Assembly (NCBI RefSeq): GCF_937920075.1 | Contig: NZ_CALETI010000071.1 | Location: forward strand, 1-6,295 | DNA: 6,295 bases | From: an uncultured Agitococcus sp. | Lineage (GTDB): Bacteria > Pseudomonadota > Gammaproteobacteria > Pseudomonadales > Moraxellaceae | Direction of reading: 5' to 3' | Part shown: piece by piece, positions 1 through 5,706 of the stretch | Numbering within the stretch: position 1 is the first letter of the stretch | Layout: each line of letters starts with the position of its first letter | Program-made: the position numbers and the translations under genes | The notes under the pieces: model-generated | The model's database searches: none | The model's input: the letters and a program-made list of their open reading frames with translations, nothing else | Told to the model about the DNA's origin: nothing

Positions 1-320
1 GTATTGTATTAGCTGCTTCAAGCACAGGCAATCCAGAACAAACTATAAGATGGCTTAATTGTTCTAATTCTTTCATCTCAAAAGGTGCCTATGAAATATC
101 CGCGCCAAATATAAGGTTCTCCACAACAAGCAGTTGTGGAACAGTTTATTATAATGGACATATTGATGAAGAATTCCTTTTATTAAACGAGCATAGCTTT
201 ATAAATGGATACAAAACAACTAGAACTTATTTGTTTATTGAATTAGCTGAAATAATTGGTATAGAAAATAATATCGAACCTAACAATGAATATGAAATAC
301 GCCACATCGGCAGAGGTTAG
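1..320 (+). CDS. 3' fragment of an unrecognised protein gene
   Basis: A reading frame enters from the left edge with codons starting at position 3. It stays open for 105 codons and ends at TAG 318-320; the start is outside the window. I do not recognise the protein. The visible part has no clear membrane segment or known catalytic motif. It holds two cysteines (in LNCSN and SSCGTVYYNG) that could pair, a Tyr/Asn-rich middle, and an acidic, Ile-rich tail (LAEIIGIENNIEPNNEYEI) ending in HIGRG. Codon use differs from the neighbours: four of five Arg codons are AGA or AGG, and seven of fourteen Ile codons are ATA. The stretch also looks more AT-rich by eye. This suggests acquired DNA or an accessory gene. 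An uninterrupted frame with a clean stop supports real coding, but the function is unknown and no operon link to the next gene is evident. Confidence 0.6.
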   Translation, partial: IVLAASSTGNPEQTIRWLNCSNSFISKGAYEISAPNIRFSTTSSCGTVYYNGHIDEEFLLLNEHSFINGYKTTRTYLFIELAEIIGIENNIEPNNEYEIRHIGRG

Positions 321-328
321 AAAACTTT

Positions 329-342
329 CACATAATAATGTG
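329..342 (+). terminator. Weak hairpin after the first gene, possible terminator
   Basis: CACAT (329-333) and ATGTG (338-342) form a 5-bp stem with a 4-nt loop, nine bases after the stop codon. TAATTTT follows directly. The stem is short and AT-rich, so it would be a weak intrinsic terminator at best, and it may be chance. Confidence 0.25.
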
Positions 343-394
343 TAATTTTGGCCTCAACTGTCAATCTGACCTATCTGTCCACATAAAATGTTTT

Positions 395-437
395 TATAGT
401 CAGTGTGCTTACTTTTAAAATACGTTAGTTTTATATT
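395..437 (+). promoter_or_regulatory. Promoter-like -10 hexamers before the PhaC-like gene
   Basis: The 145-bp spacer contains two hexamers matching TATAAT at five of six positions: TATAGT at 395-400 and TATATT at 432-437. Neither has a convincing -35 at 16-18 bp. The nearest candidate, CTGACC at 366-371, lies too far from the first, and TTACTT at 409-414 is a poor match for the second. A promoter for the downstream gene is expected here because the preceding gene looks unrelated. The exact boxes are not settled. Confidence 0.3.
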
Positions 438-444
438 TTACTCA

Positions 445-461
445 CTAATTCCGAGAATTAG
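445..461 (+). promoter_or_regulatory. Perfect inverted repeat overlapping the ribosome-binding site of the PhaC-like gene
   Basis: CTAATTC (445-451) and GAATTAG (455-461) are exact reverse complements separated by CGA. The repeat ends four bases before the ATG at 466. The only Shine-Dalgarno-like bases (GAGA, 453-456, nine bases from the ATG) lie in its loop and right arm. It could be an operator for a dimeric repressor or an RNA hairpin that limits ribosome access. The symmetry is directly visible; the regulatory role is inferred. Confidence 0.4.
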
Positions 462-465
462 CACA

Positions 466-1608
466 ATGACACCGTTCCTCGCCAAATCTAGCAAACTCTT
501 GCCAAAACCCACACGCCGCATTCTAAACAATGCCAGTGACCGTTTGTTTCGCGCTCGTGATTTAGTCTTGGCCGATCAAACACCTTATGATGTGTTACAC
601 GATAATGGTTTGGTAAAGTTACGTCACTACTTACCCTTAACCGAAGACGAAATTTTAGTTGATGACACAGTCACAACGGTCAACAAAAAACGCCACAAAG
701 TTCCCTTAGTCATTGTGCCGCCTTTAGCGGTAAACATGTTAATTTATGACCTATTTCCTAGTCGTAGTTTAGTCAAATATTACATAGCCCAAGGCTTTGA
801 TGTGTATCTAATTGATTGGGGTATGCCAACGCGCAAACATACTCACTACAATTTAAGCACCTATGTCACTGAATTTATGCCCGAATTTTTGGCTAAAGTT
901 CGAGAGCATAGCGGCCAAAAAGAGCTATCTTTACACGGTTGGAGCATGGGTGGCATTTTTACCTTATGTTATACCGCACTCACCCATGACCCTGATATTC
1001 GCAACTTAGTGATTTTAGGCACACCCATCAACAGCCATGCTTCAGGTGCAATTGGTAAGGTGTATCAATTTATTGAACGTCGTGCCGAATGGGTACGCAA
1101 AAATACAGGTTTCCGTATTCACAACCTCAATCCTCAACTTTTGCATACACCAGGTTGGGCGAATGTGGTTGGCTTTAAAATGACTAATCCCGTTGGCAGT
1201 TTAATGGGCTATTGGGAATTGGTTGTTAAATTGGCTGATCGTCAATTTGTCATTAATCATGCGACGACCTCTGCTTTCTTAGACAAAATGGTTGCCTATC
1301 CAGGTGGTATTGTCCAAGACATGATGGTACGTATTTGGATTGATAATGAATTAGCCAAAGGATATATGCAATTAGGTAAAACAGAAGTGCGTTTGGCTGA
1401 TATTCAATGTTCGTTATTGGCAGGAGCAGGCAAAAGCGACAACATGGTCACTAAAGCAGCCGTACAAACTTTAATGGATCATGTGAGTTCAACAGATAAA
1501 GAATTTATCGTTGTTTCTGGTGGTCATATGGGCATTTTGTCGGGTAGCAAAGCCCCACAAGACGTTTGGCCAAAAGTGGGTGAATGGTTAGCTGCACGGT
1601 CTAATTAA
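466..1608 (+). CDS. PhaC-family alpha/beta hydrolase with a serine nucleophile (PHA synthase-like)
   Basis: The 380-residue product belongs to the polyhydroxyalkanoate synthase-like branch of the alpha/beta-hydrolase fold. Visible hallmarks are VPLVIVPPLAVN (79-90), the strongly PhaC-like SLVKYYIAQGFDVYLIDWG (101-119), the nucleophile elbow GWSMGG (158-163) and the late triad residues in GKSDN (Asp325) and SGGHMG (His354). In true PHA synthases the elbow carries Cys; here it is Ser160, encoded by AGC 943-945. The enzyme may therefore be an esterase, thioesterase or depolymerase-type hydrolase, or an atypical synthase. Its length is near class III PhaC (about 355) and far below class I (about 560-600). 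No phaE, phaR, phaA or phaB neighbour is seen. It has no signal peptide, so it is probably cytoplasmic. The frame extends upstream to a GTG at 403, but ATG 466 is preferred: it has GAGA nine bases upstream, and the extension would run through promoter-like and palindromic DNA. Family confidence is high; the reaction is uncertain. Confidence 0.88.
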   Translation: MTPFLAKSSKLLPKPTRRILNNASDRLFRARDLVLADQTPYDVLHDNGLVKLRHYLPLTEDEILVDDTVTTVNKKRHKVPLVIVPPLAVNMLIYDLFPSRSLVKYYIAQGFDVYLIDWGMPTRKHTHYNLSTYVTEFMPEFLAKVREHSGQKELSLHGWSMGGIFTLCYTALTHDPDIRNLVILGTPINSHASGAIGKVYQFIERRAEWVRKNTGFRIHNLNPQLLHTPGWANVVGFKMTNPVGSLMGYWELVVKLADRQFVINHATTSAFLDKMVAYPGGIVQDMMVRIWIDNELAKGYMQLGKTEVRLADIQCSLLAGAGKSDNMVTKAAVQTLMDHVSSTDKEFIVVSGGHMGILSGSKAPQDVWPKVGEWLAARSN

Positions 1609-1642
1609 GACCTCACCCTAGCCCTCTCCTAATAGGAGAGGG
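1609..1642. repeat. REP-like dispersed repeat with strong hairpin, probable bidirectional terminator
   Basis: The sequence between two convergent genes contains the 9-bp perfect arms CCCTCTCCT (1622-1630) and AGGAGAGGG (1634-1642) around a 3-nt AAT loop. A CCTCACCCTAG lead-in precedes them. From general knowledge, this 'cctcaccc-agccctctcc...ggagaggg' pattern recurs in the intergenic DNA of many bacteria as a REP-like element. Neither side has a long T-run, so termination would depend on the stem itself or on Rho. Its place in the 50-bp gap between two converging stop codons (1608 and 1659) fits a shared transcription end. Copy number in this genome cannot be seen from one window. Confidence 0.65.
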
Positions 1643-1658
1643 AATTCTGCCGCTCGTA

Positions 1659-3755
1659 TCACCAACGTCCATCAACACTTAAAATCACATTGGCATAAGT
1701 TTTCATCACATCTTGCTCAACACGTTTTAATTGGCCTTGTGCATCATACTCATATAATGTGTCTGTTCTATCGCCTGCCAATAAATTATTCACCGAAAAA
1801 CGCATATTAAATTGCTTATTTATTTTATAACCCACATAAGCATTGGCTGATTTTTGCGAACCTTGCTCTTGGCGAACCGTTGCACTACTTTCTTTATCAA
1901 TCGCAGAAATATAATTCGCAGATGAACCCAATGTCAGATTATTAAATTTGTACTCAATGCCCAAACTTGCCGTTTGACGATCTCCTTCACCAGCTCCTAA
2001 ATTAGCCACAGCATCCGTTAAGGTATTTTGACTATAGGCATAACTACTCCGTAAGGTGATATTAGCTAGCTCTAAAGCATTAAGTTGCACTTTGCTATCA
2101 AATAATATGCCACGCAAACGTGCATCACCCACATTATAAGGGCGTTCCAACCAACGACTATTTTCGAGCAATGTCAAACGCTGCACGTAATCACTCACTT
2201 GACGTTCAAACACCGATAAAGACAGATTGCCTGCTTTTTGTGGCAAATAATGTTCAATACCCAATTCAACACTATATTGCTTTTCATTGGCTAATTGTGG
2301 ATTACCTGCCCGATCAGGATTACTAGAACTATTAACACCTGATGCGGTACGAATCACGGAACTTAGCTCACTCGCACGTGCAGGACGCTGATGTTGAGCT
2401 AAACTAGCTCTAATATTCCACTGCTCATTGGGTTGCCATAAATAATGAATAGAAGGCGCAAATGTGTCTTCTTTTTGTTCAATAAAGCCTTGTTGTGTAT
2501 CATTAATTTGATTATCAAACTGTTGCCAACGTAGGCCATAAGTTACGGTATGTTTTTCTGACAGCAACCATTCATCTTGCCACCATAATGCCATGCGTTG
2601 CTCTTTAATATTGGAGTCATTGCTTAATAATTGCTGTTTAAATAATTGTTCTTTAGTGTTTTTGGTGCGCCATTCAAAACCAGAGCTAACAATATGTGTT
2701 TCTAAAAAAATACTTTTGATTCGGCCATCCAAAGCAAGCTCTCTTTCAGTACGATCGGTATTTTCTTGATATGTTAATTGATTCGCTGTTTGTAATGTTT
2801 GATAAGTAGTTTTATCGGTATTTTCATCTTCAGCTTGAACAAATAACTTAATACTTTGCTCATTATTTTGTTGGCCTTGTTGTTTCCATTCGGTGATTAA
2901 ACGCCCTGTTAAACGCTCGCCATCATTGCTGTCTAACTCTTGATTGACAATATTAAGACTACGTTGAGTGTAGGCGTCGCGCTGATCTTGGTTATAGGCA
3001 ACAAAAGGACTGATAATAATTTGTTGATTATTTTGTAGCTTCAAATTAAATCTAGGTGACACAGATAAATTATTATCACGTCCTGTTTGTTGTGTTGTCT
3101 CTTTGCTATTTTGTGCTTGGCTAATATCGTTAATTGTGGTTATCCGTTCGCCAATTTGTGGTTTGCTATCTGCTGCTGCCGCCCATAAATAGCCATAGTT
3201 ATCTTGGCTTTGACCATATTGTCCATCAGCACGTACTCCCAATCTGTCATCAGCAACAAAGCTTGTTAGTTTTGCATTTCGCGTTAGTTGTTTGGGAACA
3301 TCCTTCAAAATAATATTAATGACTCCAGCAGGGCTGGTGACCAAAAATTCAGGCGTACTATTGCGAATAATTTCCACTCGTTCAATCAACTCTACAGGCA
3401 AACGCATCACCGTTCCCATATTACTACCGCCACCTAAAGGCTGACCATCGACTAAAATTTGTGGCATATTTCGATTTTGTGGGCGCCCACCTTGACCACG
3501 TTTTGGCACACCACCCATAGGAGGTTCCATAAACATGCCTGTCATGGGTAATTTATTTAATAATTCAGCAACCGTACTTGCATCTGTTGCTTCGATTTCC
3601 TTACGATCAATAATTGTTTTAGCGGCTGACGCCATCCTTCGCTCTTCTTGAACATCTATAGTTCCCTTTACTGTCACTTCGGGTAATACCGCTTCGGCCA
3701 ACACAGGTTGTATGGTTAAACCTAAGGTCATAGGCCAATAAGATTTTAATTTCAT
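1659..3755 (-). CDS. TonB-dependent outer-membrane receptor, substrate unknown (iron-siderophore type likely)
   Basis: The 698-residue product is an outer-membrane gated-channel receptor. A Sec signal peptide covers residues 1-20, with likely cleavage after PVLA. A TonB-box-like segment, LPEVTVKG (24-31), follows at the start of the mature protein. The plug domain spans about 45-155. It includes TVAELLNKLP, QILVDGQP (99-106), LPVELIERVEIIRNSTPEF (119-137) and AGVINIILKDVPK (143-155). This is the pattern of receptors whose plug reads 'VERIEVIRSPTAE...AGTINIVL'. The rest is a 22-strand-type barrel with Gln/Asn-rich loops and aromatic-alternating strands, ending in Trp (VDGRW) where Phe is commonest. 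The plug apex (71-97) is unusually rich in Met, Gly and Pro. The gene lies 129 bp downstream of exbD, on the same strand as piuC-tonB-exbB-exbD, so these proteins probably energise it. A weak GAG lies eight bases before the ATG. The ligand cannot be told from sequence; a ferric siderophore is the best inference because of the PiuC-type neighbour. Confidence 0.93.
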   Translation of the reverse strand: MKLKSYWPMTLGLTIQPVLAEAVLPEVTVKGTIDVQEERRMASAAKTIIDRKEIEATDASTVAELLNKLPMTGMFMEPPMGGVPKRGQGGRPQNRNMPQILVDGQPLGGGSNMGTVMRLPVELIERVEIIRNSTPEFLVTSPAGVINIILKDVPKQLTRNAKLTSFVADDRLGVRADGQYGQSQDNYGYLWAAAADSKPQIGERITTINDISQAQNSKETTQQTGRDNNLSVSPRFNLKLQNNQQIIISPFVAYNQDQRDAYTQRSLNIVNQELDSNDGERLTGRLITEWKQQGQQNNEQSIKLFVQAEDENTDKTTYQTLQTANQLTYQENTDRTERELALDGRIKSIFLETHIVSSGFEWRTKNTKEQLFKQQLLSNDSNIKEQRMALWWQDEWLLSEKHTVTYGLRWQQFDNQINDTQQGFIEQKEDTFAPSIHYLWQPNEQWNIRASLAQHQRPARASELSSVIRTASGVNSSSNPDRAGNPQLANEKQYSVELGIEHYLPQKAGNLSLSVFERQVSDYVQRLTLLENSRWLERPYNVGDARLRGILFDSKVQLNALELANITLRSSYAYSQNTLTDAVANLGAGEGDRQTASLGIEYKFNNLTLGSSANYISAIDKESSATVRQEQGSQKSANAYVGYKINKQFNMRFSVNNLLAGDRTDTLYEYDAQGQLKRVEQDVMKTYANVILSVDGRW

Positions 3756-3812
3756 AAATTTTTCTCAAAAAACAAAGCACTAAAACCAAAATTTATCTGT
3801 ATTTTTTGCGTA
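3756..3812 (-). promoter_or_regulatory. AT-rich leader of the receptor gene, possible own promoter
   Basis: On the - strand the last 57 bases before the receptor ATG are AT-rich and include ATACAGATAAAT. TTGGCT lies in the small inverted repeat just upstream (3815-3831) and could act as a -35, but no good -10 sits at the right distance (GATAAA is 20 bp away). A weak ribosome-binding site (GAG) lies eight bases before the ATG. I could not find a convincing Fur box. A separate promoter is plausible but not proven. Confidence 0.25.
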
Positions 3813-3813
3813 T

Positions 3814-3831
3814 GGTTAGCCAAGTCTAACC
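3814..3831. repeat. Small inverted repeat upstream of the receptor gene
   Basis: GGTTAG (3814-3819) and CTAACC (3826-3831) are exact reverse complements around a 6-nt centre (CCAAGT on the + strand). It lies 58-76 bp upstream of the receptor start and next to a CCGCGG. There is no T-run after it in the direction of transcription, so an operator or the end of the adjacent repeat element is likelier than a terminator. Confidence 0.4.
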
Positions 3832-3835
3832 GCGG

Positions 3836-3877
3836 GACTGCGCTCAGGGTACAGAGTTGAGATCATTGAGCGTAGTC
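3836..3877. repeat. Imperfect inverted repeat (hairpin element) between exbD and the receptor gene
   Basis: GACTGCGCTCA (3836-3846) pairs with TGAGCGTAGTC (3867-3877) over 11 positions, ten Watson-Crick and one G-T, around a 20-nt loop. It starts eight bases after the exbD stop codon. The arms resemble the 'TTCGACTACGCTCA ... TGAGCGCAGTC' type of dispersed hairpin repeat that I know from the intergenic regions of many bacteria. It differs from the REP-like element at 1609-1642. In the exbD mRNA it may protect the 3' end or reduce read-through into the receptor gene. There is no T-run, so it is not a classical intrinsic terminator. Confidence 0.5.
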
Positions 3878-3884
3878 GAAATCA

Positions 3885-4292
3885 TTAAGATTTTGGTTCA
3901 GTAATAAAACCTAACTTTTGCACGCCATTGCGTTGGGCTTCTGCCATCACTTGCATTACATATTCATACTCAACCTTTCTGTCACCACGAATATGAACTT
4001 CTGGTTGTGGTTGTTGTTGAGCAATTTGTTGCAATTTTTGACTGAGATGAGTCTGATCTATCAAACTCTCATTCCAATAAATTTGGCCTTGTTTATTAAC
4101 CGAAATAGTAATTGGCTCATTTTGTATTTGATTAGGCTGATTGTTTGCCCTAGGCAAATCCACTTTTACTGAATGCGTCAATACAGGCACAGTAATAATA
4201 AAAATAATTAATAACACCAACATGACATCCACCAAGGGCGTCATATTGATTTCACTCATGATCTCATCGTCATCATCTAGGTTAAACGACAT
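3885..4292 (-). CDS. exbD: ExbD, proton-channel subunit of the TonB energiser
   Basis: The 135-residue inner-membrane protein is the ExbD/TolR partner that, with ExbB, turns proton flow into TonB movement. A short acidic cytoplasmic N-terminus (NLDDDDEIMSEINMTPLVD) leads into a single membrane helix at about 20-41 (VDVMLVLLIIFIITVPVL). Asp22 at its start matches the essential membrane Asp of the family (Asp25 in E. coli ExbD). The periplasmic domain (about 50-135) has the usual ITISVNKQGQIYWN and EVHIRGDRKVEYEYVMQVM segments. The length is near that of the family (about 140). Its ATG begins one base after the exbB stop, and a good ribosome-binding site (AAGGGAG, nine bases upstream) lies inside the exbB end. 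It could be mistaken for TolR, but the neighbouring tonB and receptor genes, and the absence of tolA/tolB, support ExbD. Confidence 0.95.
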   Translation of the reverse strand: MSFNLDDDDEIMSEINMTPLVDVMLVLLIIFIITVPVLTHSVKVDLPRANNQPNQIQNEPITISVNKQGQIYWNESLIDQTHLSQKLQQIAQQQPQPEVHIRGDRKVEYEYVMQVMAEAQRNGVQKLGFITEPKS

Positions 4293-4293
4293 C

Positions 4294-4992
4294 TTAAACC
4301 GCTCCCTTACGTGGTGAGCCTGTTAAGAAATAGGCATGTAATTGACGAGCAAAACGTTGTAATTTACTGATAATCGCTTTATTAGAGCGTGTTAAGGTGT
4401 TGTAACCTAACACTGCTGGAATAGCTACTGCCAAGCCAAAAGCAGTCATAATCAATGCTTCGCCAACAGGCCCTGCCACTTTATCAATACTTGCTTGGCC
4501 AGATGCACCAATGCCAACTAAGGCATGATAAATTCCCCAAACCGTCCCAAACAATCCCACAAACGGTGCAGTCGAACCCACTGAGGCTAAAACAGGTAAT
4601 CCCGCCTGCATTTTTTCGGCACTTTCTTCTATATCTGCCCGCAAAGTTTCTTTTAACCATTCGGTTAAACTAATTTGGCCATGCAAATCCTGTTTACTTT
4701 GCTCATGATGTTCAACGGCATCTTGGCCATTTAAAGCCAAACTCACAAAAGGATTAAACGTATTTGGTTTATTTTTCTCTAACAACTCTAAGCCTTGCTC
4801 AAAACTTTGACTATGCCAAAAAGCACTACTATTTTTGACAATGGTTCTGAGTTTAACTACTTGCCATGCTCGACTAATAATCACATACCAAGAAATAATC
4901 GACATAGTCAACAACAATAAGGCAACTGACTTCATCACCATATCGCCTTGTTCCCAAATTGCCATTACGCCATAAGGATTGTCATTAATCAT
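4294..4992 (-). CDS. exbB: ExbB, MotA/TolQ/ExbB-family membrane protein of the TonB energiser
   Basis: The 232-residue protein forms the pentameric scaffold around ExbD and TonB in the inner membrane. Three membrane segments are visible, near 20-42 (KSVALLLLTMSIISWYVIIS), 133-160 and 174-198. The family core is clear: a cytoplasmic loop, then GSTAPFVGLFGTVWGIYHAL (139-158) and GPVGEALIMTAFGLAVAIPAVLGYN (174-198), which contain the conserved Gly, Thr and Glu residues of the channel. An acidic and His-containing insert (AVEHHEQSKQDLHGQ) lies in the first cytoplasmic loop. A TAGAG motif lies about eight bases before the ATG, and the tonB stop is 15 bases upstream. TolQ is the main alternative, but the tonB neighbour argues for ExbB. 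It must be co-transcribed with tonB and exbD given the spacing. Confidence 0.95.
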   Translation of the reverse strand: MINDNPYGVMAIWEQGDMVMKSVALLLLTMSIISWYVIISRAWQVVKLRTIVKNSSAFWHSQSFEQGLELLEKNKPNTFNPFVSLALNGQDAVEHHEQSKQDLHGQISLTEWLKETLRADIEESAEKMQAGLPVLASVGSTAPFVGLFGTVWGIYHALVGIGASGQASIDKVAGPVGEALIMTAFGLAVAIPAVLGYNTLTRSNKAIISKLQRFARQLHAYFLTGSPRKGAV

Positions 4993-5007
4993 AATATAAA
5001 CTCTAAA

Positions 5008-5706
5008 TTAGGTATCTAAAGAAAAAGAAATAGGCTGTATATACCAATAATCAATCGCCTGATTACCACGCTTGGCAGGTTGAAACCGCCATTGTTTTAC
5101 GGTTTGTAAGGCAGCATCGTCTAAACGTTTAAAACCACTACTTTGTTTAAGCTTAATCTCGCCCACTGTACCATTAGCCAAAATCAGCACTTCTAATAAC
5201 ACTTTGCCTTGTTCGGCCAAACGTCTAGACATGGCAGGATAAGTTGGATTGGGATTATTTAAACCACTCGCATCACTGCGTGGCGGAATCACTACTGGCT
5301 CAGGCTCAGGCGCAGCCTCAACTTTACTCACAACAGGTGGTTCATTAACAACATGCGTTGGGCTAGCTTTTTCAACAATTGGTTCATTTTTTTCGACCAT
5401 AACTGTTTTTTCAAGGGTGATGGCTTTTTCGGAGGGCGGTAAAACAGGCGTTTTTTGTACAATCGGCTGTAGCTGCTCTTTAGGTTGAACCACAGATTTA
5501 GGCGGTGTAGGTTGAGGTAAAGGCTCTACGGGTTTAGTCGGCAAGGCAACAGGCATAATCACTACTGCTTGCATGACTACTTCTTGGGGAGTAGGTGCAG
5601 GCGGCAATACATTTAGTCGTGTCGCCCAATATAAAGCCACACTGTGTACAAATAGCACCACCACTAAAGTAATTAGCTTATCTTTAGAAACCGATAATGC
5701 CATCAT
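5008..5706 (-). CDS. tonB: TonB, periplasm-spanning energy transducer
   Basis: The 232-residue protein links the ExbB/ExbD motor to the TonB box of outer-membrane receptors. A single N-terminal anchor covers about 10-28 (KLITLVVVLFVHSVALYWA). It contains His21, which fits the conserved anchor His of TonB proteins (His20 in E. coli). A Pro/Val/Glu/Lys-rich spacer runs from about 35 to 142, with PAPTP, PQPTPPK and PEPEPVV tracts. The C-terminal TonB domain covers about 152-230: YPAMSRRLAEQGKVLLEVLI, then SSGFKRLDDAAL and VKQWRFQPA, a textbook match. The start codon overlaps the upstream dioxygenase stop by four bases (ATGA), so translation is probably coupled. A second ATG follows directly at 5701-5703 and could be the true start, with a one-residue difference. 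No strong ribosome-binding site is visible; AAGG lies 12 bases away. It is followed by exbB after 15 bases. Confidence 0.96.
   Translation of the reverse strand: MMALSVSKDKLITLVVVLFVHSVALYWATRLNVLPPAPTPQEVVMQAVVIMPVALPTKPVEPLPQPTPPKSVVQPKEQLQPIVQKTPVLPPSEKAITLEKTVMVEKNEPIVEKASPTHVVNEPPVVSKVEAAPEPEPVVIPPRSDASGLNNPNPTYPAMSRRLAEQGKVLLEVLILANGTVGEIKLKQSSGFKRLDDAALQTVKQWRFQPAKRGNQAIDYWYIQPISFSLDT

Noticed and set aside
403..465. Upstream GTG start giving the PhaC-like protein a 21-residue hydrophobic N-terminus
   Set aside because: No ribosome-binding site precedes the GTG. The stretch holds -10-like hexamers and a perfect palindrome. ATG 466 has a GAGA at proper spacing and gives a typical cytoplasmic start.
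2120..2326. Open frame on the + strand within the receptor gene
   Set aside because: It lies wholly opposite a clear receptor coding region, has no recognisable protein features, and is a chance open frame.
3756..3835. Fur-box search upstream of the receptor gene
   Set aside because: Only loose AT-rich similarity (GATAAA and nearby bases) is seen, with no 19-bp match good enough to report as a Fur site. The main operon promoter lies beyond the right edge.
3918..4172. Open frame on the + strand opposite exbD
   Set aside because: Its Leu/Ile-rich translation is the complement of exbD codons, with no ribosome-binding site or family likeness.
4455..4673. Open frame on the + strand opposite exbB
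   Set aside because: It is an antisense shadow of a conserved membrane protein gene with no independent coding signs.
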